A stretch of DNA of 64,000 nucleotides from Lepisosteus oculatus (taxonomy: Eukaryota > Chordata > Actinopteri > Semionotiformes > Lepisosteidae), in contig NC_090696.1 in NCBI RefSeq assembly GCF_040954835.1, positions 59,922,222 to 59,986,221 of the forward strand. Reading direction: 5' to 3'. Below are positions 25,101 through 40,100 of the stretch, piece after piece; the stretch's first letter is position 1; every line of letters begins with the position of its first letter. Made by a program: the position numbers and the translations under genes. The notes under the pieces were generated by a model. That model was not told where the DNA came from. It did not search any database and was given only the letters and a program-made list of their open reading frames with translations.

Positions 25101-28100
25101 CCTGTCACAGGATGACACTAATGTAATCACAGAAGAATTGCTTCTGTGCCTTTAGATAAGCTAGATGAAAAGTGCCAGTTTTCTCCTGCTGCGGGCTAGA
25201 AGTGTTGAAGAAAAATACTGGTTCATGCCCTGAATTTTTCATGTGCAGTGCTTATAAATAAAGAAATGGCATAGTTAATATTTACAGTTCTCTGCATGTG
25301 TATACTAAGCATTGTTACACGTGACAGAAATGGAGACAGTCATCCTGTAACAAAAAACAGTGGCTGTACAGGGTTTCGCTATTCAATGAAATACTTTCAT
25401 ACTTGCAAATCCAAAAATTCCTAAAAATTGCTTGTGTTACTACCTTTCCAAGTAAAATGTTAAAGATTATCCAAGTATAAAGAAACAGCCAGTTCTTTTT
25501 TTATTGTAGTAGGTCTTATTTTGTTTGTTGATACATCATAGTCCACAGATCCCACATCTAAATCAAGATGAATTTGCCAGTCATTATGAACTTATTTTAC
25601 AGAATCACAGGCATAGTTTAATAAATTATGTATAGTCTGTATGGTCACATTGCTGATACTGTGTTAAGTCTGTATTACTGTACTGAGTGCCCAATAATGA
25701 AAGAGGGAATCTATAAACAGCACTTAAGGTTCTGTATGATGGGGCGATGCCAATATCTATGTTCTGAATGTTTTCCTTTGGCTTGTTTTAAACAGGCACA
25801 TACTGTATAGCTTAAAATGGAAAGAACCCTATTAGGAACTTCATTGCAAGACAACAGTTTGGGATTTTTCCTTAATTCAAATTGCATGTAATGATGCACT
25901 ATTGATCCACAGCCATGAACACTGAAGTTGATAATATTTCTGTATTTTAGTAGTCAGCTTGCCATCTAAACTTTATCTTAAGATGAACTATCATGTACTG
26001 AATTAGCCAAGCCAATAGCATTGCTTAAAATAGAAGCATGGATCAAAATGTGTATAAGCATAATATGAACAAATGTTTCACAGCACACCGCTAGCTGTGT
26101 TATTGGGGCAGAGGGGTGGCACTGTGGCTAAGGATCTGCGCCTGTGGCTGGAAGGTTGCCAGTTCAAATTCTGCAGCTGGCAGAGGAATCCTTCTCCGTA
26201 AGGCCCCAGCTCCAGGGGCATCGTATAAATGGCTGACCCTATGCTCTGACCCCAAGCTTCTCTCCCTGTCTGTGTGTCTCATTGAGATCAAGCTGGTGTA
26301 TGCGAAAAAAACAAATTCCTAATGCAAGAAATTGTAAATGGTTAATAAAACGATCTCATCTTATCTTATACATAACCCGACAGACTTCCTTCAGGTTTCA
26401 TTGGTTCCTCACTCTGACATTGTTGGGGAATGTCATTGTCTTAACTGTTCTGTTTGGTCTGAAATTCTGCCAACCAATACTTTATCTTTTAATAATTCTT
26501 ACAGTTCAGGTTCTGGGTGGTGTTACTTAATGAAAGCTCCAAAAACTAAAGCTTTTCTGAGCTCCACTGTGAGTCAGAATGTGTCAGCAGTGAATCAGGA
26601 ATTTTGTGGAGGCCTAGTTAAGGGGGAAAGAGATTAAAACAAAAAAGTGTTCATAGAGAACCAATGAAATGCCCCGATGCCTCAGTAGTTTTGATGGTTG
26701 AAATGCAACTCTAGGCTGTCTGTTAATCTCCCATGATTACCCTTGAAATTACAACTTCTTGTTTTGTAGTGTCAGCTCTAATTCACAGTAAGCACGTCTC
26801 TTAAAAACTGTCCAGAAGGGCCTGAGGCAAATCTTACTATTAAAACAAAGATGACATCATTTCAGCTGCGAGTTAAGTGGTTTTACATCAATTTTAAATC
26901 TCTCTGTTTGGAGTGCCTGCAAAAAAGCAACACACACCTATCTTCAGTTGACAGTTTTCCTATCATGCAGTCGCATCTCCTCACAGTGCTGATTAGCTGT
27001 CCACAGTACATTTATGGCCTAATTCTATACCATGATACATTTTCTTAAAATTCAAACTTTAATTCAGGCCACTTATTGAGGTGAACTTTTCTGGATTAAT
27101 TGACATTCCCATTGCTCTAAATCAGGAGTGTCCATTTTCTGGCATTCACTATGCCCACAAATTCTCTTACTTAAAAAAAGACTTTTGCTCTTTTTAGAGC
27201 TGAAAAGAAAACATAGTTAGCTCTACATTGACTTGAGTGCATGTTTTATTTAATAAACTGTTACAAATGGGGGGTTACGAAAATGGTGAAAATCAGGATT
27301 TGACCAAGTGGTTTAGTCAATAAGTGAAATAATTATTCATAACCCCCAACTTGTAAGTGCTTCCTAGCAATATACCCGAGCAGCTGGTGTAATTAGAAGC
27401 ATGTGAATTCTTTGTTCTCTGGCACAGCTTTGTCGAGAGGAGTAACAACCCAGGCACACTTGGTTAAACAAATATTTATTACAATGATAAAACACAAACT
27501 ACACTACACACAACAAACAACACACAAGTTACTTTATGAACATTATTTACAAACAAGGGTTTTTAGAGGCATAACATTCTGGTCATCCAGTAAACCCCAG
27601 ACTGCAAGTAAACATTAAACTCTTAATATGCCCATGGAGGCCACATAAGAGATGAGCTGCCTTCTAACTAAATACAATGCAACCTGCAGTTAAATCTCTC
27701 TCTGCACCCCTGATGCCACAAAATAAATGTGAGCCTATATCCCTAGCCATAAAAAATGCACCCTAAGCAGGAAAGACATTTCTAACTGTCCAAGGACAGT
27801 TTACCAAGGCAACCCAAGTTCCCTAAGAACACAGAGTACTTTTCTCCAGTCAGATTTGATTTGGATGATCATGAAGTAGGGGCTCTTGCCTGGTGCAAAC
27901 TTCAATCCTGCTTCTTGTTTCTTCCTTTTCTTTTGTCTGTGCTCTTAATGTGATCTTATATTGTGTGTGTCTGTACTGCTCCTTGACAATCATTAACCCA
28001 TAAACCTTCCTAGGTATACTAAGGTAAACTTTCCAATTGTTTCTGCTCAAGGAACCCCCCCTCTCCAATCCTCAGCAAACATCCTCTCTGCTTTGAAGTT

Positions 28101-31100
28101 AGAAGTGTTTACTCTTCCAAGTGTCACAAACTTCCTCTAAAATCTAAGAGACACTTCTCAGTCGCCTAAAGCTGTAACAAAACTTTAAAGACATTTGGTA
28201 ACTGTTAGCATCCCTTTTAGCTGATAAATGGTTCAATGGCATTAAAGGAGAGGTACCAAACACAGTGACTCTTTGGGTGCTGGATTTGAAGCCCCTGAAA
28301 TATTTGCCTTTTATGCACCTTGTTAAAAATCTGTCAGTGTTAATTTTAAAAGCATTCAAACAGTGCATTAGAGTGCATTAGTGCCAAGAACAAATATGCT
28401 GCTTCAGTTAACAACCTCCTTTCTGCTCTTTCATTCTTCCCTCCAGTAACTTTTAGAGATGACAGCAATGCTCTTGTGAACCAAATATGTGATGATGTTT
28501 GCAGTGGAGAGAACATACTGAAGGCATGATCCAAAGTACGACGATGTTTCAGAACTGCATTACGCTTCATTGCATATAGAAATGCCTATGAAATGTGTGG
28601 TCATGTACACACTGTACAGAGTTACTATAGTACATTGCTTTATCTGTGCAATGTGATGTGGTGTGATGTTACCAGCCCAAACTATTTCTTCCAACAGGTG
28701 TCTTTTCGCACTGTGGAGCTGGTGCAGGAGCCAGTTGCCGGATCCCCTGGCCTGAGCTTTTATTTCAAGATCAACGGGCGGCCTGTGTTCCTCAAGGGCT
28801 CCAACTGGATTCCCGCTGATGCTTTTCAGGACAGGGTCACTCCCGACGTGTGAGCTGTTCCACTCGATTCAGTTTCAATTTGATCTGGTTGTCACCACAC
28901 TCGTTCTTTTTAAGAGAGGACAGAATCCATGTTTTCTTTCAGTCTAGGTCAAGGTTATCTCTGTATGCATGTGGGCCTAGACCACGTGTTTCTAATGTTT
29001 TTATGCTTCTATTGTTTGCTGTTTTATCACTTCTGTGTTTGACTTTGTGTTGATTTAAAGCCACTTGTCCTTCATTGCCCTTCAGAGGTAAAGATGCAGG
29101 TGTCACAGGTCTAAGACTGTTAATCCTGTTTGTGGTAAAGCAGTATTTAATGTGGTCTAATCCCTAGTCTTTATTAATGAAGTTGTGCAGAAATTTGCTG
29201 AATGTCATCGTTTTTCACTGCCCGGGTACCAAACTGGAGTAGTCCTATAAAAGTGGATGTTCTGTGTATTAACACCTGTCTGTAACCTGGGAGCTGTGTT
29301 ATCAGTGCTTCAGAGAGGAGAGTTAAAGTGTTAAAGAATTACATTCTCAACTGAGTTGACTCTTCAGGTTGTATTCTGCATAGGTGAGCTAAAGTTCAAT
29401 GCACATGATGGACAAATTCAGCAACAAATATAATAAAGAAAATGATCAAATTCACCGTAAAATGTAAAAAAAAACTGAAATGATAAAACGAGTAAACACT
29501 ATTCTGTAAACCCTATTACTTGGTCCCAAAATAGTTTCCATGTAAGACCAGTAGACTGAAAGGCTTGTAAATCAATAGACATTATTCGGTAGCAATACAC
29601 TACTGAAGATCTAGTATATACAGTTTAGTCTATACAGTTTTTTATGCTCTTTTGATATTGTTTATTGGCTTCAATTTCTGAGTCCCTCTTTCGAACCCCT
29701 AAAATATCAGCCTCAGACGCCTCCTGCAATCTGCTGCTGATGCCAATATGAACACACTGCGCGTCTGGGGTGGAGGAATCTACGAGCAAGAAGAGTTTTA
29801 CGACATTTGTGACGAGCTAGGAATCATGGTAATGAATGCAAGTCCTTTCTTGACATTTCTGCACTTTTCTTTCTGTTTTACATCTAGGCAAACTCTGCAC
29901 ATTGAGCTACATGGCCATAAGTTCTTTCATCTGAAGTTTAGAGGTGTTCACCTGTTCTATCATCAGCTATACCCTGCCCAGGGTCAGCTGTTTTATATTA
30001 CATTATTTATTCTTCTTCATATTAATACTCTTATTAGAAAAACTAAAAGTGTTAGTTGCTTTTTTTTACTACCTGTGTTGTGTACCTGGATTTTTCCATT
30101 TTTTTTAGTAGTGTGTGGTATGACACGGTATGACATAATGAGTTGCCCGCGGTATGGGTTTGTACCGCGCACTTTGAATGGCTGCATCTGTAACATGAGC
30201 TTTAGAGCAGTGGGTTTGAAGACCTGCTATTTAAACATGTAAATGTCAGCACTGTTTTTGTGTTTCAGATCTGGCAAGACTTCATGTTTGCTTGCGCACT
30301 ATACCCCACTGAATCAAGCTTTATTACCACGGTGAGAGAAGAAGTTATTCATCAAGTAAGTGGTACCCAGGGTTGACAGAAAACAATAAGGGGAGTAAAT
30401 AATAAAGAGTTTCTCTGTGTGGGGGTGTTTGTTTCAGGGATAGAAGTCCTTAGGGAAAGATAAGATGGAAACAACACTTTCAGCAATCTGGGAAAGGAAA
30501 GGCAGAGTAAGCTTTTATTGTGCCGCTGCTAAATTGTAATCTTTTCTGAGCTTGAACTGGAAAGGCCAACCAGAGACATCTGAGCTGAGACATTGAACTT
30601 GGTTGCAATATTCACCTGCTGGATTTGTTTTGATGGGGAAAAAAAGAAGGACGCTCAAGAGATAGATTTCTTATCATAGATCTTGCTTATACAGTACTTC
30701 ACTTGTTCTTTTGTCTTTCCCAAATACTTTAATTAATTTACCTTCCCCTGTGAAGTTTATTTTTAAATAGTTTTTTGAGTAGGTCAGGCTTTCATCCTGT
30801 GTTAGGTTCTGATCAATTTGTTCTCTTGAACAGTTCAACTTTTTTCCTGTAACAAAGCCATTAACTCCATAAAGAACAATGGGTCTTAAAAGGTATTTGG
30901 CCTGACTTGTTTTTTCATTAATATCTTTTTTGAATTCACATTATGAAAATTGTGTTGCCTACCTGTGGTGCTTACTATATGTATTTCTTTGCAATTATAC
31001 CACTAAGGTCAGCTTTTAAAATAATTTGGAATCTGGAAATTAAAAATAAAGTAAATGCATGTATATAAATGTTTGCAGATATTATGCAGAATGTTATCCC

Positions 31101-34100
31101 CTCACTTAATAATGATAATAATTGCTTACACTTATATAGCGCTTTTCTGGACACTCCACTCAAAGCGCTTTACAGGTAATGGGGACTCCCCTCCAACACC
31201 ACCAATCTGCAGCATCCACCTGGATGATGCGACGGCAGCCATAGTGCGCCAGAATGCTCACTACACACCAGCTATCAGTGGGGAGGAGAGCCGAGTGACT
31301 TACTTTCCTTTAGGAATTCAGCTAAAAAATACCTGCTACCTTGGTGTTACACCAAGAGTAAAATTTCCTCCATATTTTAATAACTGACAAAAAACATTAA
31401 AGTAAATATTACTCTGTGCAACAGACTGGAATCCATATTAAACTGTTTGCTTATTAAGGAATTAACAAATTAGTTCTATCACTGCAAAAACCCAGAGAGA
31501 ATGAAAACGTTTTGCAATGTTTTATTGATGCTGCATTATGTTTTCATATGTGTTTTTATCAATGATTGGCTGCTTGTGAAGCTTGAATCCCAGCAGCGCT
31601 CAGCTAGATAGTTTAGAGTTAATCAAGGATGCACAACATAAGTTGAGTCTGGTACCTCTGTATGCCACCATGTTAGAGAACAGTGACCTAAGATCTAATT
31701 GTATTCAAAACACACCTGTTCTTTCCATGTGTGTTTTATAATTTATTTGGATCGTACATCAAACAATGAACAGGTTCAGAAGATGACTTTAAACCAAGGG
31801 CAAGATGCCTTCTTGATGAATGATCTCCCTGTCAGTTCTTTGCAAATTTCTGGTTTTGTTTCTTGTAGTTATTAATCTTGACTATTCCAGGAAAACAGAA
31901 ATAGAAAAGTCTTCTCAAAGTGAATAGGAGTAGATAACGTAGGAAGGTAACCCAGGACTACCAGTGTCAGTGCTGCTTCAGTACTTTTGTAAAGCAAATA
32001 AGTAACTAAGCAAATATATAAATGTCAAAATGCTGTGGTGAAAAAGTTCTATAGCACTGAACAGGAAATAATATATTACACAATAAAAACAAACATGGAT
32101 TACTACAATATTTTTTTATAAAAGGGATTTCCCTTTATAAATATATAATACTGGCTTATTATTGTCTTCTAAAACTAAGAGATTGAAGTTCTACAGCTGT
32201 CTGTGTCTACAAAGCAATTAACTGAACAGTCTGACTTTCAACAAAAAGGGCAGCCGGACAGCCGTGTCATAATAAAATGGTTCTTGCTGTGAATGAAGAC
32301 TTTGTTCTACCTTGTTCATTTGTTATTGCAGTATGAGTCGATTTACTTTTTTCGTTCTCCCATGTTTCAGTCATGACCTTTCCTAGTATCTGTTTTTTGT
32401 AATCATCACTGTCATGTTCTGCAAGCTATATTTGGCTCACAGTGCTTTATTTTCCTCGGCGCTGTAGGGAAGCTGAAGCCTCTCTTGTTTGAAGTAGAAG
32501 TAGATTTTTTGTCTTCTTGATACTACAATTAGAATCCATTTTTGGAGCTCATCCTTCAATGTGCGATTGCTCATTGCCAACAGAAGCACGCGGCACCTTG
32601 TTTTCATCGGCAGGGCTTTTTCCTTCTAACACTGTGGGGGACTCGAGAGTTATGTAACAGTGTAAGATGAGTCATGGACTTCTTAAGTGACAGCTGCTTT
32701 AGATATACAGAGTTTTAACTCCAGTCCAATCATTGCTAGATTACTAATACCAGACTTCATTTTCATCTCATTTTCAAAACACGTTTTTTAAGCAACCGTT
32801 CCATAAAATGTTTTTGACCTTTTTTTTTCTGAAGGAACTATGAGAATACCACTTCTTTCCTCAAAGTTTAAGCTGGTACCCCAGCTTCTTTCAAGAAATG
32901 GATAATTAACTACCAACTCCCAACTGGGCTAGATTGGCTAAATGATCACTAGTTTGTAACCCTTCTTGAGTTTCTAATATTGTTGTTAATGAGGCTTAGC
33001 AAGGTATTATCATTTCTAATCAACCCGTTAACCTTTGAAGATACTGCAGTTCCAGTTTGGATAGTAAAAGAGCACAAGACATGATGTGCAGATTTTCAGA
33101 TACAGTAGCACTTCAAAGTTTAAACCCATTGTGTCTTCCAGTTAATCTTAATGCTCAAGATTGTGGCCTTATTATAAAAACATTTTATTATTATTTTCAG
33201 ATGGTATCAGGGAAATTGGGTGGTCCTCAAAAAAACATTTTGAGGACATAGTGGGAACCCCACAAATATTGTACAGTAAGCAGGACATAGGGATTTCAAC
33301 ACCTTTGCATTACAGTGAAGTCTAATGCAATAGCAGTGTTACATATAGGTTATATGAATAAATTATTAATGTAAAAATGGTGGCATTCACCTGGAAGAAA
33401 CATCTAATTAAAAGGAGTTTAGATTCCTCTTGCATCAGACAAAATTATGATGAAGTGAGAAAAGAGGTTTACAAAGTGGTTGGCCATATAGGGAGTATTC
33501 ATCAGTTCAATGCCTGAAGTTAGCACATAAAAAAAAGCATGTAAAAAGGTATTTTCTGGGACAAGCCCAAAAAGGAACAGTTACAACAACTGCTAATCCC
33601 TATCCAGAATGATATAATCTGAAGCAAATTGAGGAAAGAACACGCCTTCAGAATCCCAAGACATACTGATAAAGTCCGTCTCTGAAACTGATCATTGAAA
33701 CAGGGACCAGAGGACCAAAATTGAAGCTAAGCGCCACTAAATACAGAATCGAAAACAGGAGGCAGTATTACACAAATGACAAGGGGTGTGTCAGCCAGGC
33801 TACTGTAAAATTGCACCGTGAAAACGGATTCCCCTGGGCCTTTTGGAAATCTGCTTGATGGTGTTCTTGGAATAAAAAAATGTGCTTACAGTTAGACAAG
33901 ATAGACCTTTTTGGTAATTGTTCTCATGTTATTTTTATGTGTATATTGTAAGTCATGCTGGGGTAGAGGGGACAAGTAAGTGTACCAGCTGGTGAGTGGG
34001 GGGATATCGTACAATATAAACAAGCATTTATTCATTAGCAGCTATACCTTTGATCATTGGTCTTTTTTTAAATTATTCAATTATGAATAACATCATTTTT

Positions 34101-37100
34101 TATTTTCAAATTCGTTATTTTTGTCATAATTACAGAAAGGAATATAAATGTTTTGAACTGTCAGAAAAAAAATATACAGGGCTTAACTCATTAGTGGGTT
34201 GTTATTGATGTAAGTTCCTGTTAGCAATGTTAGTTGTAGTTTGTGATTACTGGCCTTTAGTAATGTTCATGGAGTAACTGTTTATTAAGCAGCTGAGGAT
34301 TTACTTAGTGGAAAACTATCAAAGTTTTCTATGTGATTGAGATGTGCTGGTTTTATTCAAATAAAATCTTGAGGGACAATCTGTTCATCATTTCCAAGTT
34401 AAATTTGACAGGCACAAAAATGTTGATTATATGTTAATATCATGGTTAAAACTTTTTAGAGAAAAATAATTATATTTTAAATGCACAGCAGTGACAGTCT
34501 GTGTAAAATGCAGCACACTGTTCATGTCTTGTGGTGTTTTGTTTATGTGAGTTTTTGTGCCGTGTTCTGAAATTTTCAGTGTTTGTCCACTCATCCATTA
34601 TAATAAAGCAACTTATTTACCGGTAAGGGTCATAACAACATGGAGTTTATCCCCAAACCACTGTGCGCAAGACAGGACTGTATCCTTCACAGTCTTTGTG
34701 GGACACATACTCACTTAGAGACTTCAGAATTGATTTCCGAGTATAATCATAAGGTGCATTAACTGGTTTCATTTAGTGCTTGGAAATACTAGAAGAGTAC
34801 TTCAATAGTTGTCAAGGTGCCTTTGTTTTGATAAAGTTTAACTCCATGATAAATGTTATCACTGCTCAGTTGTTTGAATTAAATCTTTATAAATTCAGAT
34901 GATTTTCTGACTATGGTTTCTGAATAGTCATTGTGTCAAACAAATTCACTCTGTGTTTGAATCTCCTTGCATGCTGCACATTGCCAACCCCTATTCTACA
35001 AGATCTAGAGCTTGTCTTCTGTTTACTTCTTAGGTAAGGACATTGAAATCCCATCCTTCAATTATTATATGGAGTGGAAACAATGAGAATGAGGCCGCCA
35101 TCGCTACAGACTGGTTCAATGTCCCACTTTCGAAAAGGCAGATATACCGCAACGATTATGTGACACTGTACGTGAACAACATCAGGGAAATAGTTCAAAA
35201 TGTAAGTAACTTTGCATTGATTTAACGGACGGCTTTAACATTTGGCTCATTCTGACTTAATTTTACTCCTGTAGAATAAGTCTTTATGATATTGTCTTTT
35301 CTTGGTACCTGAGTTGTGTTAGTATAATTGAGTGAGTTTCTCTTGCAGTAAAGTGCTGATGTTTTTAATCTAGTTGTTTATCATTGCATAAGATGTCATT
35401 TACTTCCTGTGTGCCAATACATACATGTGCTTTTAGAATGTGCACATCAGGAATGCTATCTTTTTGCAGAGCGAGCGTCCTTCCCAATAATATATAGTAT
35501 ATATGCAAGTTTTTTTGTATTGTTGCTGGATCTGCTTCCTCCTAAATTCCTAAACTGAAGAACATGGAGACTGTATTCCCTTTCACATGGCAACTTTGAG
35601 GTCATGTATAGGCAGACATTGTCTGTACACCATTAGAAGTTGATCTTTTCCAGTGTCTGAAAGTCAGCATATGTGGTCTGTATCATTGGTTACATGATTG
35701 CACAATGTATACGGAGTAGAGACATAACCCTGAGCTCTTCTTAACCTTGAACTCGGCAGTCTCACAGTTTTTATTTTAGACTTAATTTTATTTTAGTGAT
35801 GTGGTGAAGGGCAGTCTACACTCAGGATTGAGCCCAGGTAGTATTGTAGCAAGCATTGCCAAAAAGCCGCAGCCATTATGTGCTACAGCATGGGTAAAAA
35901 AAAAAAAGAAATGCCTACCTAGGTGATGATTTTATTGCAGATCTGAGATCAACTCAGGCAAAGACTGATTTATCGTTTATCTCTATCTCTGCGGTGTCAC
36001 ACCTTGAAGTTATATTGTTACAATAGAGGGATCAGGCTCAGACTCTGTGAGCTTAGTTGACCAAATTTAGCTTTCTGGGGTCTCTCCTGGTCACATTTTA
36101 CTCATGTAGCTTGCAATATAAAGAATATCCGTCTCAAAATCCCTACCATCTGGGAAAAGATATCACAGTGTACGTGCTTGCTCCATCAGACTCTGTAACA
36201 GCTTCTTCCCGCAGGCTGTCAGGGTCCTCAACACCCTGGAATCTACCTGCACCCACTCCAATTCCAGAAACAGGGTTTAAATCCCCCCAGTGTGTTGTGT
36301 ATATTGTTTTATGTATTTGCCTTGTAATTTGCACTATCTGCACTTTGCACTGTGTGTATCCTGTCTATAATGTCTATGTCAGTGTCCTGTCTGTCCTGCC
36401 TGTATTTGCACCGTGGACCAGGAGGAACGATATTTCATTCCACTGTATACTTGTATATGGCTGGAATGACAAATAAATGTGAACTTGAACTTCAAAAAGA
36501 TATATTTATTGTGCTACACAGGTGCCTTTGGCTTATGAATTCAGTACCACTGGAACATCCAAAGCACGGAATCCCCAATAAGGTTCTTACGAACAGATTC
36601 AAGTTGCGGTTCCACTTTCTGAATCTCAGTCATATATTTATTTGTTCTTAACATATCGAGTAACAATGTGAATCCGTTGTTTGGCGGAATGGCAGTTGCC
36701 ACAATGCTCGTTTCTTATGAATTTAAGTGAATTTCCACTGGACATGTTAGGGCTTCTACTAGTGGCATAATTAATTTATATGAGTGGCCAGAAACATGGA
36801 TATAAAATGTTGCCATTTTTGTTGTTTGTTGTCTGACATTATTATTGCAGAAGCCTTATTCAGCACTCCTGACCATGTTTTATTTTTGGAATTTTGTTCT
36901 GGTTTCTAATTATGGTATTTTCAGTTGCATTTTTTGTGAGTATACTCTTAAAATAAACAAATAAAAATCAAGAATCCATTGCAGGATGATATTGACTGTG
37001 ATCACAGATAGAATCAGCTGTGTCAGCATCTACCAGGAAAATTCACTGCACAAGCTATCAAGTGTTTAAGGTACTTAATGGACTGTCTCAATGGTGTAAC

Positions 37101-40100
37101 CTAGTGGTAGAAAAAGATTTCACACAAGTTTATGAAGCTGTAGATATACTCTCTTATACACAACTGTACGGAAAACACAAATGTTCTGTAACAGGTCATT
37201 GTTGATAGACACTAGCTCAGTTAAAAATGCATTACATTTTTATTTTTTTGTTTCTACTTATTCTGGAGTTCTGGAGAAGCTGAGGGAAAAAAACCCTTAT
37301 ATATATATCTGTTTTCAAAATTCTGTTTGGACATTTTAAAAGTTGCTAAGTACCATATCATATGAAATGGAAAAGGTCTTATTTCCTCTTTCACTTTTTA
37401 AACTGTCGTCCGTTGTCTAGGCCCTGAACAAGGCAACCATAGATGTTTAACATCACATTAGGTTTTTATTTCCTGGATTTTTTAGCATAGTTCTTTTCAC
37501 ATTTTTTAAATGGTGATATCTTCCAGAGACTTCAAAACAGAACAGATTTAACTACTGTGTTACTGATGTGATCGTTCTTGCCTTTATAAAAACAGATTCT
37601 CTGTACAGTGGTAATACACTCACTGATTGTTCTTAATGGAAACATCTGAATTCAGAATTTTCTTAAAGAGCCATTGAGATGCAGCATATGTTATTCAATA
37701 CTACATGTTTTTAAATTTTTAATATTTTTATAGCTATACATCTATATCAGGTGATTAGGCTCTCATGCTACTATTTTTTTAAAATAAATTACACCTCAAG
37801 GTACTTGCAACATTGCAGTATTCCCCTATTTCTATTGGGGTTTCTTCTAATTGAAATTACTCATGTGATGACTGCTTTCACTTTTGTTTAACCAACAGAG
37901 TGTAGTTGTAAGTGTAGCAACACGGAGGTACTACACCAGTACCACAAAACTCCTAATATGAAGAGATCCATTAAATTACGACAGGATAAAACAAGGTTAT
38001 TTAGTGAGAAGATTAGTACAAATGTCAAGAAGATAATTGATCTGTGTACTCAGATACAGTACTACTGAGGACCAGTAGTTAATATCACCTTGCGTTAATG
38101 ACAATAAAAGAATGCTTCGGTTCCTAGAATTAATGCAATTCAAGTTACATTAAAATGTTCAAACCCCTAAAACAGTGCCAAATACTATTACATTTTGAGG
38201 TTACTAGTTTCTAAGGGGGACCTTGAAATATGTTTGTATTGTGTGACAACACACAAAAAATAAGAGCTACAGTAAAAATAAATATGAATGGATCACAATG
38301 AGGGTGGCATGGTAGCCAAGTGGATAGCATTGCTGCCTTGCAAGACTGGGACCCTGTGTTCAATTCATGGCCTGGAGTGCTGTCTGCATGCAGTTTGTAT
38401 GTTCTTCCCTCATTTGCTGAGATTTAATAACCAGTCTGAGGAACTGGGACTGCAGTTCCATTTAAAAAAAGTCATTTTTCAATAACTGCTTTTTTCTGTA
38501 CTTCAGGAATGTCTCTGTAATGTACGGACTACAGTATCTGAAAACACACAGAACTCATTTAGTGATTACATTGCTTACTCTGCAGGAGCAAGGCTGGAGA
38601 CTTTCTCAGGTATAGTGTTGCTAAATTCCATCCTAAAAAATACTGTGCTTATTTTTTTTAATTCTAGGAAGATAAAAGTCGCCCTTTCCTCGCCTCCAGC
38701 CCCACCAATGGCGATGAATCTGTACAGGAGGGCTGGATAGCACAGAACCCATATGACCCCCATTACGGAGACACCCATTTCTACAGCTATCTGGAAGATT
38801 GTTGGGACTGGAAACTGTTCCCCAAGACCAGGTTTGCATCAGAATATGGCTTTCAGTCCTGGCCATCGTTTTCAACACTGCAGAAGGTAAAACCTGCTTT
38901 CTTTAATAATGTTTTGTCCGACCTATGAAACTCTATTGCTGTTTTCTTTCGGGGGACATGTAATTCAACTCAAATGATCTTTATTTTTCTTGTGCCATCT
39001 CTTTCCTTGTTTTGTAAACATTTTTAAAATCTCCAAACTCCGGTCAGCAGTGTTAATTTAACATGTTTGGCAGTAGAGGAATTGGTTATCACTCAATTAA
39101 TTCTAAAGAAGTGCTCAGCTAAAGGTAACCTTCATAGGACTTGATTCCTAGTGTGGAGGAAATTCATTGGTGTAAAGATCTCCTCTCAACATGTCAACTG
39201 TGCAGTTTATAGTCCTAAATAGTGCTTTTACAATATTATTTAAAATAAATGGATAAGGTCCTACACTCCTCACCTATAATTATCTAAATGAGTAGAATTA
39301 CAAGCACATCCTTTTTTCACCATAATAATTTTGTCTTTAAGTGGGAAAAAATGTTGTATTGCTCTTCTTAGAGAAGTTATTAGAATACAGCAGTAAGATG
39401 TAGCAATAAGAGTTCTTTATGATTAAAGAAAAAACTAATAATGAATCTAATGTACAGTGTTTGAATTATAAAAATGCATTTAAGTTTCTGAAAAGTGAGC
39501 AAATTATAAATCTTCATTAATTTTTTTTGGTATAATTGTGTTTGAATTTTCATTATCGAGAATGCTGACTGCATGCAGGTGATGAGATGATTTAACCTGT
39601 TGATTGTCAATTATGATAAAGACAAAAGTCCTGTGCCCTTAGTGCCATTGGTGTATCGGAAGCTGGATTAAGTCAGTGCACTTTGTCATACTGCCTGGGC
39701 AAGATGTTTAGACACATTAATAATATGCCATGAATAAGGAGATATTCCACAAAATGTCAGCCAATTTCCTGATCATAAACTACAATATCTCTAAATCTGT
39801 TTTTAGGCTTGAAGAGAATAATGTTTTCATCCAATCAAAACCAAAAGGTCTTGATTGGATCAAATACTAAAGGCTCTACCGTCCTCCAGGGTTTCATCTT
39901 GAGTTGCCGTTACTCCCAGACTAACCTAAGACTTCTTAAGAGCAGATACAGTGTCCATGCGTTACTCAGTTATTCATCATGCTCATTTCTGTGTGAGCCT
40001 GCTTTTCCTTCCTGTGACTCTTTGTAACTCCCCAGATATCTGCACCAGAGGACTGGAGCTACTCCAGTAATTTCACTGATCACCGACAGCACCACCTCTC

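Noticed and set aside
26116..26322. Open frames on both strands within the SINE at 26.1 kb
   Set aside because: They are inside a tRNA-derived SINE.
28850..29053. Open frame directly after MANBA exon 8
   Set aside because: It begins at the splice donor and lies in the intron; no homology recognised.
29829..30242. Read-through of exon 9 into intron 9 as a longer protein
   Set aside because: The donor GTAATG is in the right phase and exon 10 continues the family sequence; the extension is unrelated to mannosidases.
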